Below are positions 54,291 through 63,723 of a stretch of DNA of 64,000 bases, piece after piece. This DNA comes from Bacteroides sp. 51. GTDB taxonomy: Bacteria > Bacteroidota > Bacteroidia > Bacteroidales > Bacteroidaceae. How positions within the stretch are numbered: position 1 is the stretch's first letter; each line of letters begins with the position of its first letter. The stretch lies in NCBI RefSeq assembly GCF_010500965.1, contig NZ_QVMI01000034.1, forward strand, positions 1 to 64,000, written 5' to 3'. The notes under the pieces were generated by a model that was given only the letters and a program-made list of their open reading frames with translations, had not been told where the DNA came from and made no database searches. The position numbers were made by a program, and so were the translations under genes.

Positions 54291-57200
54291 TTAATTCTCA
54301 ACGTTCAATTCTACCGATGCCGAGTGTGCAGCATATTCAGGTGCATAGGCTGATTGAATAACAGCCAATCCACTTTCGTATGTTCCGGTGCGGCTTACGC
54401 GATAACTATGTTCCAATACATAGACCCCTTTACTCAATGAATCGAAGAAGAAGTTGGTAGAGGCATCTTTTACCGCTACATAATAGCCTGTATTTCTGTT
54501 CCACACATAACCGGAAAGGTTACCGATTGGTTCAAAGCAAGCACCACGCTGGTCTTTCAACTGAACGAAATCCATTGACCGGTCTAGTTTAATGGTGATA
54601 CGGGATACTACTTTATCGCCAACTTTAAGCCCGTTATCGGCATTTATGGGTAATAGTTCTTTCTTATCACCAACGACTCTTTCTACATAAAGTTTCTTTT
54701 CTACCTGTAAGCCTTCGCTATGAGAGGTAACTTTATCTATATCTTCCTCATACTGGGCATAGACAGCACCCCAGGCAATACCGGCATCGCGTTTCTCTAC
54801 CACAACTTTCTTTATCTTCGAAAGATCACTTTTGTCCGTAATCGTTTCTTTGATATAAGCTATGCCGGGAACGGTCGAGTTCATCGGAGCTAACGTTTCC
54901 ATGACTTTGCCGCCCAATGTGATACGTACATCACCCTGGTTTTCGATCAGGCTGGTTCCTCTGTACAGCAGTGCATAAACCGCATTTGCGGTAGATACAG
55001 GAGAATCCCATTGCTGGGTTTGTTTCTGTTTCAGCAACCATAACTTCATTTCTTCTACAGCTGCCGCATCATTTCCGGCCATATCCATCGCTTCCATTAC
55101 GGCAACATGGGCAGGAACTTTCAAACCAGACCAGGAGTAAGGATCTTCGTTGAATGCAAAGAACATGCCTTGTTCATCGGTTTGCGTGGTGTATTCTTTT
55201 AATGAGGCTATGAATGCTTTAGCATCAGCCTGACGCCCCGCTTTTTGCAGAATGACAGCCGAAACTGCTTTTTCTACCATACCTTTTGATGATATGTTCT
55301 CTTTTACCTTGTTCAGGAAGTAATCGTAGGCAGCTTTGTTTCCGGCCGGGATGGCTTCTTCTGAGATTGCTACAAGATAAAGGTATTGTAATGTATTACC
55401 CGAAACACCTGTAGACTTGCTGCCTTTCTGCTCAGACTTACGAATGAGGTTGTATTCATTTAATGCTTCTTTATGCAGGTAGTTAAATGCACGGTTACGC
55501 ATAGCCAGAGCATCTTCATCAAGGGGTTTGCCTGTCATAGCACTCAGGCGTACAAGCTGTTGAAGCACATAATTGGTGATATAACGGCTTCCGTTCATCC
55601 CTTTATACCAAGTCCATGAGCCATCGGTGAGTTGCAGGTCATTGAGCTTATTGAGGGCGGTTATATTGTTATTCTGAATGTTGTTCAGATCAAACAAGGT
55701 AGCAATACGTTCTTTTTGCTCTTGTTCTGTTTTGGCCTCCATAATCCAGGGCGACTCTTCCAGCAGGATGTTCTTCACATCCTGGTTCTTTTGCAGATTG
55801 CTCAGGAATGTTTCTTTGGTACCGCCTTGCTTCTTCCAGGCATCGAATACGGCTTTTATGCGCGGTTGGCTATTCATTATATATGCAGCCAGCGTATTGG
55901 CATAATAGGCTGTTGCCCAGGAGATGGCATTATCGTTGGTTGGCATACTCAAAGATGGTAGTGCCTGGACAGCATACCATGCGGGGTTACCGGAGAATTC
56001 TACGGTCAGGCTACGATCTGTTGCGGTTTTACTGTTGTTGTTGAACAGCTCTGCCAGGGAGAACTCGCGGGTTTGGTTGCCACGTACCGGCATGGCTATG
56101 GTTTCGATTACTCTTTCTTTATTGCTCAATACCGGGAGCAGGTGTTGTTCGCCATCGCTAAAGCTACCCCCTTCGGCAACGATCCGGCAACCTAACAAAT
56201 CGTATTTATCGGTAGCAGCAAACGTAAAGTTTACTCCCATAGTTTTACCTGCCTCGGCGGTGAACTTTTGTTTTTGTACGGCAATGACTTTCTCTGTCAA
56301 CGGATCGAAGAGGGTAAATACCACATTACCTTTAATTGCATTTTCGGTAAGGTTGGCTACGGAAGCAGATACGGAGGTCTTATCTCCTACCCGTACAAAA
56401 CGTGGCAGGTTAGGGGTAAGCATAAACTCTTTGCTGGTTACTGCCTGACTATTGATCATTCCGTTCATCATGCCTTTTGTATGTGCATATCCTTTGAAGT
56501 TCCAACGGGTAAGGCTTTCGGGCATGGTAAATGCAACAACGACTTCGCCTTTTTCATTGGTACGCAGTTGTGGGTAGAAGAAAGCGGTTTCGGCAAAGTT
56601 GGTACGCAGATCGCCTGTGGGTTCGGGGAGTTTTTCTGTTATATTATCAACAGCACTTGCCTTATCCTGATCAACTGAATATTCTGCCAAGTCGGCAACT
56701 TCTAAAAGCATTCCAGATTCAGCTGCCGAAGCCATATCATCTTTCAGCATAACAGCTCCTGTACGCGACATCTGCTTAGAACTGCCATAACCTCTAACCA
56801 TAATTCCACCATTCGCCATTTGAAGGTTAACCCCCGGCTGATCCATCCAGAAGATATCAAACAACATTTGCGGATAGGTGTATTGTTTCTGTTTGAACCA
56901 GAAGTTATAATATCTGTTGCCTGCATAATAGGTATCCAGAATCCTGGAAGGAATCATCCGTGAATAATGGACATCCAACAGTTGCTCGTGTTTCCATATC
57001 TGATCCAATGAGGCATCATACATGGTAGCCAGCAATTCGGCATCGGCAAATGTACTATCCGGTTTTTGAATGGTCAGCTTCCACTCTTCCTGCTGTCCGG
57101 GACGAAGTTTATCGCGGAATACACTCCAGGAAAGTTTCAGCCTCTTGTCCGGCATCTTCTTTGAGAGATTAACTTGCTGTGTATAAGGCCGTCCATCCTT

Positions 57201-60026
57201 CACATAACAGAAGGTTATACTTAACCCATCGCCGTATTCTTCTTTATACGGATAAGTGAAACGCATCACAGAGTCGGACAGACGAAGCGAACGGCTTTCC
57301 AATCGCTTGGTGCCTGAGAATACATCCATCAGGACATATGCATCTTTATCTGATGTACCGAAGATAAACTCGGCTGACTGGGAGGCGTCGAATTGTGTGT
57401 TTATGCCATAATACCATATTCCCACCTTTTTGGCCGGACTCTTATCGTTGAGAGAGAACAGTACGGTTTCGGCTTCATAGGTTGCTTCGCGTCCTTGTTC
57501 GTCTTTGGCGGTAAGCATGAGTTTATATACACCCGATGGTAATGATTTCCATTCGGTAAGGGTGGTATTTGTGTTCGATGTGAACGTACCTGTATATGCA
57601 GGGTCCTTCGCCAGTTTGCCTGATTTATAGTCGGTAAACGGATAAAGTTTATATTCGCCTTTCACACTCACCGGCTGGTTGTTCAGGTTGCGGGCATTAA
57701 AGGTGAGTTTGATGTCTTCATCTTTATTCATTAGCCCGGGCATATCTACACTTAGCAGCAATGAGCGGTTGCCGGCGGCAACGGTGGTAGTGGTGGTTTG
57801 GGTTTCGCCGGCCACGTTCGTTATGGTAGCGGAAATGCTGAAGATATAGTATCCGTAATCCAGGGCATAGTCTTTATCCGGCTTCAAGGTGATGGGCAGG
57901 GTAAACTCGCCGGCATCATTGAGTTGGGCTTCGCCGGAGTCTATCGTGGTGTTGGCGTTGTAATACTGTCCCCACCAGCCATACATGCTACGGGTGACCA
58001 CGTACTGAACGGGAAGTTCCTGTACGGGTACTCCGCTGTATGTTTTAGCCAATCCGGTTAGTTTGATGGCATCGCCTGTTTTATAGCTTCCCTCCGGTTT
58101 GTTTAGGGTGATTTCGAACGTTGGGCGTTTGTATTCTTCTACACGGAAACTTACCCAGGTATCTTCCGCACGTAAAGAGTATACTCCATTCAATCCGCCG
58201 GAAGGCAGAACGAATTCGGTAGTGAATGATCCGAAGTCATTGGTACGCAGGGTTGCTTTGTTGATTTCACGGTTGTTAGCATCTAACAAAGAAACGGTAT
58301 ATTCTTTTCCGGCCACTACATTGGCTGTATCGGATAGTTGATTGTATACGATTCCTTTCAGGTAGACGGTTTGGCCGGGGCGATACAGGGAACGGTCTGT
58401 TAATAAAGTAATTACCTGGTTTTCGGTTTGCTGGTCAGAGAATATGTATCCTCCCCTGCGAACCCATTGTATGGCATAGCCGTTGTCGGTGCCTTTTTCT
58501 ACTCCAATATGGCGATATTCTGTATTCCAGTCGAGTTCGGCACGTCCGTCGGCATTGCTGGTTACCGATTTGCTTAATATTCTGTTTCCTTTATTGATGG
58601 TGAATAGTTGGACGGTTGCATCGGCAACCGGCTGTCCGCTCTTACTATCGAGCACCACGGCCTCGAAGCGATTGTTGGGCAAGGTGCGCGAGAGCAGGGT
58701 TAAACGGGTCACGGACAGGAGTTGAGACACCTGGTTGGTTGTCGTTGCTTTATCAGGAACAATCTCTACCAGGTAAGTACCTTCCTGGGGAGTGACCAAC
58801 CGGCAAACGGTATCGGCCTGCAAATAATCTACCGGACGAACCAGATTGAAATGTTGTGAGGATATCTTTTTTGTGTATTTCTTACGGTTTTGTTCTTTCT
58901 GGATATCAGCAAGCAAGGGTGAGCTTCCCGGCAGATCGACTTTATACAGGTGAACCGAGAATCCGTCGAGGTTGGTATGATAAACCCGCAATGAGAGTGT
59001 ATCGCCGGGGTACATTATCGCCGGCATATTTACCGATAAAGAAGGGCTCAGGATTTGTTCCTGAAGTTCTTTCACTGCATTTATGCGTTCGTATTTGGGG
59101 TATTTGGCGATTACATCCTTGCATACCTGAAGTGCTTCTGTTTTTTTATTCCGGTCAAACAGTTCTCTGGCTTTTGCCAGATAGGCCTCAACAATAACCT
59201 CACGACTGCCGGAGAGGGTAATCAGATGGCCGATATTCGTCAGATAGGTATCGGAAGAGATTCCTCCGGTTCCTTTTCGCCATTCCAGACCTTCCAGGGC
59301 CAGCAGCACCAAAGCATCTTTATTATCTTGCTTACGGTACATTTTGTTGAGGCTCAAGTAAACGTCTGCTATTTCTTTTGTCACGACAGTATCGGGCATC
59401 AACGCCGATATATTCTTCATCGAACCCACGGCATAGGATGCCAGAAGATGGTACACGTTATGGTGGTAGTAACGGCTGTACTCCTGCTGCTTTACAAAAG
59501 GAATATATTTCTGGGTGGACAGTGCGAACAAATGTACCGAATCTTCCAAAGCCGCATGGCTATGATCGAGTACCTTTTGTACAAACTGGTTTTTGCTCCA
59601 CTCGCGCATATCATCCGAGGGGGTATCGACTACATCGGTACGCCACAGCAGGTTGTACTGATTCTGACTGGCGTAATCGCTATAGGTTTTTGCGATGAGT
59701 GTATGCAGAACCGCACAATCTTCGGGTATGGTTGTGGTGGTGGCCCATTGTTCCAGTTTTTTCAGGTCGACATAGAAACTGTCTGGGGCGATGGATTGGC
59801 GATATCCCGCACGGGCGGTATACGCTTTTAGCATTTGTCCCGAATTCTTTTCGGCCTCGGCCTTACGGAATATATCTTCGGTGTACTTTATGGCCGTTTG
59901 AGGCAGGCCGTTGTTTTGCGCCTTTTCAACTTCTTTCCAAAGTTTATCATATGTCCCGGCAAATGACGTCATTGAGAACACGAATAAAAACATTAGTACT
60001 AAGATTCCAGAACTTCTTGTCTTCAT
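54291..60026 (-). CDS. alpha-2-macroglobulin family protein without thioester
   Basis: 1911 residues with a signal peptide (LVLMFLFVFSMTSFAG). MG domains are visible (ITLLTDRSLYRPGQTVYLKG and GDAIKLTGLAKTYSGVPV are MG2/MG3-like), followed by the A2M segment LRTNFAETAFFYPQLRTNEKGEV...MPESLTRWNFKGYAHTK and an alpha-toroid region. The CxEQ thioester motif expected before the toroid is absent: SMPTNDNAISWATAYYANTL is found there. Without a lipobox it is probably periplasmic. Bacterial A2Ms trap proteases that enter the periplasm. Downstream lies the DUF1573 gene. Confidence 0.88.
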   Translation of the reverse strand: MKTRSSGILVLMFLFVFSMTSFAGTYDKLWKEVEKAQNNGLPQTAIKYTEDIFRKAEAEKNSGQMLKAYTARAGYRQSIAPDSFYVDLKKLEQWATTTTIPEDCAVLHTLIAKTYSDYASQNQYNLLWRTDVVDTPSDDMREWSKNQFVQKVLDHSHAALEDSVHLFALSTQKYIPFVKQQEYSRYYHHNVYHLLASYAVGSMKNISALMPDTVVTKEIADVYLSLNKMYRKQDNKDALVLLALEGLEWRKGTGGISSDTYLTNIGHLITLSGSREVIVEAYLAKARELFDRNKKTEALQVCKDVIAKYPKYERINAVKELQEQILSPSLSVNMPAIMYPGDTLSLRVYHTNLDGFSVHLYKVDLPGSSPLLADIQKEQNRKKYTKKISSQHFNLVRPVDYLQADTVCRLVTPQEGTYLVEIVPDKATTTNQVSQLLSVTRLTLLSRTLPNNRFEAVVLDSKSGQPVADATVQLFTINKGNRILSKSVTSNADGRAELDWNTEYRHIGVEKGTDNGYAIQWVRRGGYIFSDQQTENQVITLLTDRSLYRPGQTVYLKGIVYNQLSDTANVVAGKEYTVSLLDANNREINKATLRTNDFGSFTTEFVLPSGGLNGVYSLRAEDTWVSFRVEEYKRPTFEITLNKPEGSYKTGDAIKLTGLAKTYSGVPVQELPVQYVVTRSMYGWWGQYYNANTTIDSGEAQLNDAGEFTLPITLKPDKDYALDYGYYIFSISATITNVAGETQTTTTTVAAGNRSLLLSVDMPGLMNKDEDIKLTFNARNLNNQPVSVKGEYKLYPFTDYKSGKLAKDPAYTGTFTSNTNTTLTEWKSLPSGVYKLMLTAKDEQGREATYEAETVLFSLNDKSPAKKVGIWYYGINTQFDASQSAEFIFGTSDKDAYVLMDVFSGTKRLESRSLRLSDSVMRFTYPYKEEYGDGLSITFCYVKDGRPYTQQVNLSKKMPDKRLKLSWSVFRDKLRPGQQEEWKLTIQKPDSTFADAELLATMYDASLDQIWKHEQLLDVHYSRMIPSRILDTYYAGNRYYNFWFKQKQYTYPQMLFDIFWMDQPGVNLQMANGGIMVRGYGSSKQMSRTGAVMLKDDMASAAESGMLLEVADLAEYSVDQDKASAVDNITEKLPEPTGDLRTNFAETAFFYPQLRTNEKGEVVVAFTMPESLTRWNFKGYAHTKGMMNGMINSQAVTSKEFMLTPNLPRFVRVGDKTSVSASVANLTENAIKGNVVFTLFDPLTEKVIAVQKQKFTAEAGKTMGVNFTFAATDKYDLLGCRIVAEGGSFSDGEQHLLPVLSNKERVIETIAMPVRGNQTREFSLAELFNNNSKTATDRSLTVEFSGNPAWYAVQALPSLSMPTNDNAISWATAYYANTLAAYIMNSQPRIKAVFDAWKKQGGTKETFLSNLQKNQDVKNILLEESPWIMEAKTEQEQKERIATLFDLNNIQNNNITALNKLNDLQLTDGSWTWYKGMNGSRYITNYVLQQLVRLSAMTGKPLDEDALAMRNRAFNYLHKEALNEYNLIRKSEQKGSKSTGVSGNTLQYLYLVAISEEAIPAGNKAAYDYFLNKVKENISSKGMVEKAVSAVILQKAGRQADAKAFIASLKEYTTQTDEQGMFFAFNEDPYSWSGLKVPAHVAVMEAMDMAGNDAAAVEEMKLWLLKQKQTQQWDSPVSTANAVYALLYRGTSLIENQGDVRITLGGKVMETLAPMNSTVPGIAYIKETITDKSDLSKIKKVVVEKRDAGIAWGAVYAQYEEDIDKVTSHSEGLQVEKKLYVERVVGDKKELLPINADNGLKVGDKVVSRITIKLDRSMDFVQLKDQRGACFEPIGNLSGYVWNRNTGYYVAVKDASTNFFFDSLSKGVYVLEHSYRVSRTGTYESGLAVIQSAYAPEYAAHSASVELNVEN

Positions 60027-60167
60027 ATTTAATAGTTTACGTTAATATTTTATTTTATAGATGCAGATGAAGTACAAATTCCATAATAGAAAGACAAAGT
60101 AAACGAATATTGTTTAGGATTTAATACTTTTTATATGTTTTTTCCTTTCTGCTTCGCTTCTTTCCAA

Positions 60168-60268
60168 ATGCCGGTAGCATTTGAGTCGGATGCCAGTAGC
60201 ATTTCGCCCGGATGCCGGTAGCATTTGATGCGGATGCCAGTAGCATTCACCACAAATGCCGGTAGCAA
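60168..60268. repeat. 22-bp period array of ATGCCGGTAGCAT units
   Basis: Five units begin at 60168, 60190, 60212, 60234 and 60256. They alternate between ATGCCGGTAGCAT and ATGCCAGTAGCAT; the last ends in A. Spacers (9 nt): TTGAGTCGG, TTCGCCCGG, TTGATGCGG, TCACCACAA. The array lies between the start of the macroglobulin gene and the pepD terminator; the rest of the gap 60027-60323 shows no gene. Confidence 0.95.
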
Positions 60269-60272
60269 AAAT

Positions 60273-60296
60273 AAAGGTGACCGTTAAGCCACCTTT
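60273..60296 (-). terminator. terminator of pepD
   Basis: On the minus strand AAAGGTG and CACCTTT pair around a 10-nt loop and are followed by ATTTTTG. It lies 28 bp after the pepD stop and next to the 22-bp array. Confidence 0.7.
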
Positions 60297-60323
60297 CTTT
60301 ATATAGATATATCGTTACCGTAT

Positions 60324-61781
60324 TTACTTCATCGGCGTCTTAGCCAGCGTAGCCACCAGGAAGTCATAGAACTTAGGAACGGTGGCAATCAACACCCGTT
60401 CGTCTGGCGAGTGTGGCGAGCGCAAGGTTGGTCCAAAGGAAATCATATCCAATCCGGGGATATTTGCACCGATGATACCGCATTCCAGTCCGGCATGAAT
60501 CACCTTCACAGCAGGTTCAACGCCAAACTGTTCTTTGTAGGATTCCTTCATGGCTGCCAGTATCGGAGAATCGACATTGGGCTGCCAGCCCGAATAGCTA
60601 CCGCTTGTTTCTACCTTCATTCCTGCCAGTTTGAAACAGTCGGCCAGACTATCGCTCAGGTAATCTTTCATTGAATCGCTGCTGCTGCGAGCCAGAATCT
60701 TAAAGGCTGCGTGCGTAGAGTCAATTTCGATGATAGCCAGGTTAGACGAGGTTTCTACCGTATCGGGCACACTCGGAATCATACGGGTTACCCCATTCTG
60801 GCAGGCATGAATAGCGCTAACCAGAGAGTCGCGTACATCTACCGGTACCACATCCGATTTCTCGTTTACTACACCCGCTTCAATAACAATATCATTTTCG
60901 ATACCTTTATATTCTTCAACGAACGTTTCTTTAAAGTCTTCTACCAGATCAAGCAACTCTTGTTGTTGCGCAGAAGATACGGCCAACACCACTTCGGCTT
61001 CGCGAGGAATAGCGTTACGCATATTACCACCGTTCCAACGTACCAGGTTGGCATCCAGACACTCAATGGCCGATTGTACAATACGTACCATCAGTTTGTT
61101 GGCATTGCCACGTCCTTCGTTGATTTCCAGTCCGGAGTGCCCGCCGCGTAAGCCTTTCAGGTTGATGAGCATGCAAACGTCGCCGTCATCCGGCTTATCG
61201 CCTTTGTACTCCATAGTCGCTGTGATGTCAATACCACCGGCACAACCGATGTATAGTTCGCCTTCGTCTTCAGAGTCGAGGTTCAACAGGATTTCACCGT
61301 TCACGGTTCCCTGCTTCAATCCAAAGGCTCCAACCATGCCGGTTTCTTCGTCGGTGGTGATTAGCGCTTCCAGCGGACCGTGTTTCAGTGTACTGTCTTC
61401 CAAGATAGCCATCATAGCCGCTACGCCCAATCCATTATCTGCGCCCAGTGTAGTTCCTCTGGCTTTTACCCACTCGCCATCAATGTAAGCATCAATCGGG
61501 TCTTTTTCGAAATCGTGCACCGTATCGTTGTTCTTCTGCGGAACCATATCCATATGTGCCTGTAGAATAACCCCTTTGCGGTTCTCCATGCCCGGAGTGG
61601 CCGGCTTGCGGATAATAACGTTACCGATCTCATCTGTGAAAGACTCCAAGCCAAGACCTTTACCAAAGCTCAACAGAAATTCCGTTACCGGACCCATGTA
61701 GCCCGAAGGACGAGGTATTTGAGTTAGGGAATAAAAATGTTTCCACACATTCTGTGGCGCTAATTCCTGAATTGTTTTCAT
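60324..61781 (-). CDS. pepD: aminoacyl-histidine dipeptidase (cytosol non-specific dipeptidase)
   Basis: 485 residues, the standard length of M20C PepD. Zinc ligands and catalytic residues are visible in VILQAHMDMVPQKN, TLGADNGLGVAAMMAI, ITTDEETGMVGAFGL, LLNLDSEDEGELYIGC and the distal [27 protein letters not shown] lies in the dimerisation domain. It splits Xaa-His and other dipeptides in the cytosol, consistent with a peptide-fermenting lifestyle. It starts 3 bp after the flippase-like gene, so the two are co-transcribed. Confidence 0.95.
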   Translation of the reverse strand: MKTIQELAPQNVWKHFYSLTQIPRPSGYMGPVTEFLLSFGKGLGLESFTDEIGNVIIRKPATPGMENRKGVILQAHMDMVPQKNNDTVHDFEKDPIDAYIDGEWVKARGTTLGADNGLGVAAMMAILEDSTLKHGPLEALITTDEETGMVGAFGLKQGTVNGEILLNLDSEDEGELYIGCAGGIDITATMEYKGDKPDDGDVCMLINLKGLRGGHSGLEINEGRGNANKLMVRIVQSAIECLDANLVRWNGGNMRNAIPREAEVVLAVSSAQQQELLDLVEDFKETFVEEYKGIENDIVIEAGVVNEKSDVVPVDVRDSLVSAIHACQNGVTRMIPSVPDTVETSSNLAIIEIDSTHAAFKILARSSSDSMKDYLSDSLADCFKLAGMKVETSGSYSGWQPNVDSPILAAMKESYKEQFGVEPAVKVIHAGLECGIIGANIPGLDMISFGPTLRSPHSPDERVLIATVPKFYDFLVATLAKTPMK

Positions 61782-61784
61782 AGG

Positions 61785-62768
61785 CTATGTTTTTTTATTA
61801 ATTAAGGGTAATGCAACTGTAGCATAGATTCCCAACAAAATTACCAAAAAGGTTTGTATTCCGTGCACAATCAATGCAAATATTCCGGCATTCTCCGCAT
61901 CAACCCCGTAAAGAATCATCATCGAGATAATGGCGAAATGCCAGGGCCCCGCTCCGTTAGGCGTTGGTACGATAACGGCAATACTTCCGGCTACAAACAT
62001 CACCAAACCTGCCAGGAAAGTCAGGTTGCCCGTAAAGTCGAAGCAAAAGAACGCCACATAGAACTGCATAAAGTAACAGAACCATATAAGGAACGTATAA
62101 AGAATAAATAAAGTTTTGCTCCGCACATCTTTTAGCGAAATAACCCCCGTCCAGATATTCAACACCACCCCTTTTACTTTCTCAAAGAAAGAAAGGGCGC
62201 GTACCAGAAAGTATAACAGGATACCGATACCAATGACACTGAAAAGGATGATATAAAACTGAGGCGATGTAAGGACATCGGTAATCGAATCCAGGTCGGT
62301 TCCCGTTTCCTTAAAGAAACTCTTAAACACCCCCAACTGTGTGAATATAGCCACTGCCGTAATTAAACCCACACAGAGCGAGTCGATCAGGCGTTCTGTC
62401 ACCACCGTTCCCAACGATTTGGTAAACGATACACCGTCATATTTGGAAAGCACTCCACAGCGCGACACCTCACCCAACCGGGGAATCAACAGGTTTGCCG
62501 CATAAGAAAGGAACACGGCGTTCACACAATTGGCAGTTTGCGGATAAGCCCCCAGAGGCTCCAGGGTCTGTTTCCAACGCCATCCGCGGAATATATGGCT
62601 AAATACCCCAAAGACCAGAGAGGCCAGCATCCACCACCAATTCATCTCATACCACAGCACCCGACCCACCTTCGAAAAATCAAAATCGCGGTAAACCCAA
62701 ACCATAATAGCACTCCCAAAAAGCAGTGGAATAGCAAATTGAAGCGTCTTTTTTAGTAGTTTCTTCAT
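61785..62768 (-). CDS. flippase-like / LPG synthase transmembrane-domain protein
   Basis: 327 residues with about eight hydrophobic helices. HIFRGWRWKQTLEP, LSYAANLLIPRLGEVSRCG and VPTPNGAGPWHFAIISMMIL are the conserved motifs of the LPG_synthase_TM family (UPF0104, also called flippase-like). Without the cytosolic transferase domain of MprF, its role is unknown; lipid translocation is a guess from the family. Its promoter (TAAGTTTG, minus strand 62811-62804) faces the rsmA promoter. Confidence 0.85.
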   Translation of the reverse strand: MKKLLKKTLQFAIPLLFGSAIMVWVYRDFDFSKVGRVLWYEMNWWWMLASLVFGVFSHIFRGWRWKQTLEPLGAYPQTANCVNAVFLSYAANLLIPRLGEVSRCGVLSKYDGVSFTKSLGTVVTERLIDSLCVGLITAVAIFTQLGVFKSFFKETGTDLDSITDVLTSPQFYIILFSVIGIGILLYFLVRALSFFEKVKGVVLNIWTGVISLKDVRSKTLFILYTFLIWFCYFMQFYVAFFCFDFTGNLTFLAGLVMFVAGSIAVIVPTPNGAGPWHFAIISMMILYGVDAENAGIFALIVHGIQTFLVILLGIYATVALPLINKKT

Positions 62769-62788
62769 TAATCTTCACCTAAAAGAAT

Positions 62789-62811
62789 TACCTTTGTCGA
62801 CTGCAAACTTA
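62789..62811. promoter_or_regulatory. facing promoters between flippase-like gene and rsmA
   Basis: Plus-strand TACCTTTG at 62789-62796 (start near 62803, toward rsmA) and minus-strand TAAGTTTG at 62811-62804 (start near 62797, toward the flippase-like gene). The two starts would overlap, so polymerases should interfere. Confidence 0.5.
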
Positions 62812-62825
62812 GGTAAAATAGTTTA

Positions 62826-62916
62826 GAGTTGAAAGTTGAAAGTTGAAAATTGAAAGTGATTAGTAAGATCTTTCGCACCCAACCAACCACTTTCAATATT
62901 CAACTTTCAGCTTCAA
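62826..62916. repeat. two-arm heptamer element upstream of rsmA
   Basis: Left arm of AGTTGAA/AAGTTGA repeats to AAAGTGAT, right arm CACTTTCAATATTCAACTTT. Complementary arms around a core of about 30 nt. It would form most of the rsmA leader. Confidence 0.75.
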
Positions 62917-62928
62917 TTATATTAAGGA

Positions 62929-63723
62929 ATGAGACAAGTAAAACCTAAAAAATTCCTGGGACAACATTTCCTGAAAGATCTGAAAATCGCTCAGGACATT
63001 GCCGACACGGTAGACACATTTCCACAGCTTCCCATCCTCGAAGTGGGTCCGGGAATGGGTGTATTGACTCAGTTCCTTGTAAAGAAAGACCGCTTGGTAA
63101 AGGTGGTAGAGCTAGATTTCGAATCAGTTGCTTACCTCCGTAACGAGTATCCATCACTGGAAGACCACATCATTGAAGACGACTTCCTGAAAATGAACCT
63201 CACCCGCCTCTTCGACGGGCAACCATTCGTCCTGACCGGGAACTACCCATACAACATATCCAGCCAGATTTTCTTTAAAATGCTCGACAACAAGGACCTG
63301 ATTCCCTGTTGCACCGGTATGATACAGAAAGAAGTAGCCGAACGCATTGCCGCCCCTCCGGGAAGTAAAACGTATGGCATCCTGAGTATCCTGATACAGG
63401 CTTGGTACCGTGTGGAATACCTGTTTACGGTCAGCGAGCATGTATTCAACCCGCCTCCGAAAGTCAAAAGCGCCGTCATACGCATGACCCGCAACGACGT
63501 GCAAGACCTGGGCTGTGACGAGAAATTGTTTAAACAGATCGTAAAAACAACCTTCAACCAACGCAGAAAGATGCTGCGAAACTCTATAAAACCGATATTG
63601 GGTGCGGAAAGTCCGCTGTTACAAGAAGAGTTATTCACCAAACGCCCCGAACAACTATCCATCCAGCAGTTCATCGAACTAACCAACCGGGTGGAAATCG
63701 AATTGAGAGAGCGGAACCCATGA
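62929..63723 (+). CDS. rsmA: 16S rRNA dimethyladenosine transferase
   Basis: 264 residues. SAM-dependent enzyme (KsgA) that dimethylates the two adjacent adenosines of helix 45 in 16S rRNA during late 30S assembly. KKFLGQHFLKD at the start, ILEVGPGMGVLTQFL (SAM motif I) and TGNYPYNISSQIFFK (motif IV, catalytic NYPY) identify it. The start ATG 62929 follows an A/T-rich leader. It overlaps mgtE by 4 bp (ATGA), so the two are translationally coupled. Confidence 0.96.
   Translation: MRQVKPKKFLGQHFLKDLKIAQDIADTVDTFPQLPILEVGPGMGVLTQFLVKKDRLVKVVELDFESVAYLRNEYPSLEDHIIEDDFLKMNLTRLFDGQPFVLTGNYPYNISSQIFFKMLDNKDLIPCCTGMIQKEVAERIAAPPGSKTYGILSILIQAWYRVEYLFTVSEHVFNPPPKVKSAVIRMTRNDVQDLGCDEKLFKQIVKTTFNQRRKMLRNSIKPILGAESPLLQEELFTKRPEQLSIQQFIELTNRVEIELRERNP

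Noticed and set aside
59055-59831. Long plus-strand frame of 258 codons
   Set aside because: It lies antisense to the macroglobulin gene; no domain, promoter or plausible composition.
60168-60268. CRISPR array
   Set aside because: Repeat 13 bp and spacer 9 nt are far below CRISPR sizes; the repeat is not constant and no cas gene is present.
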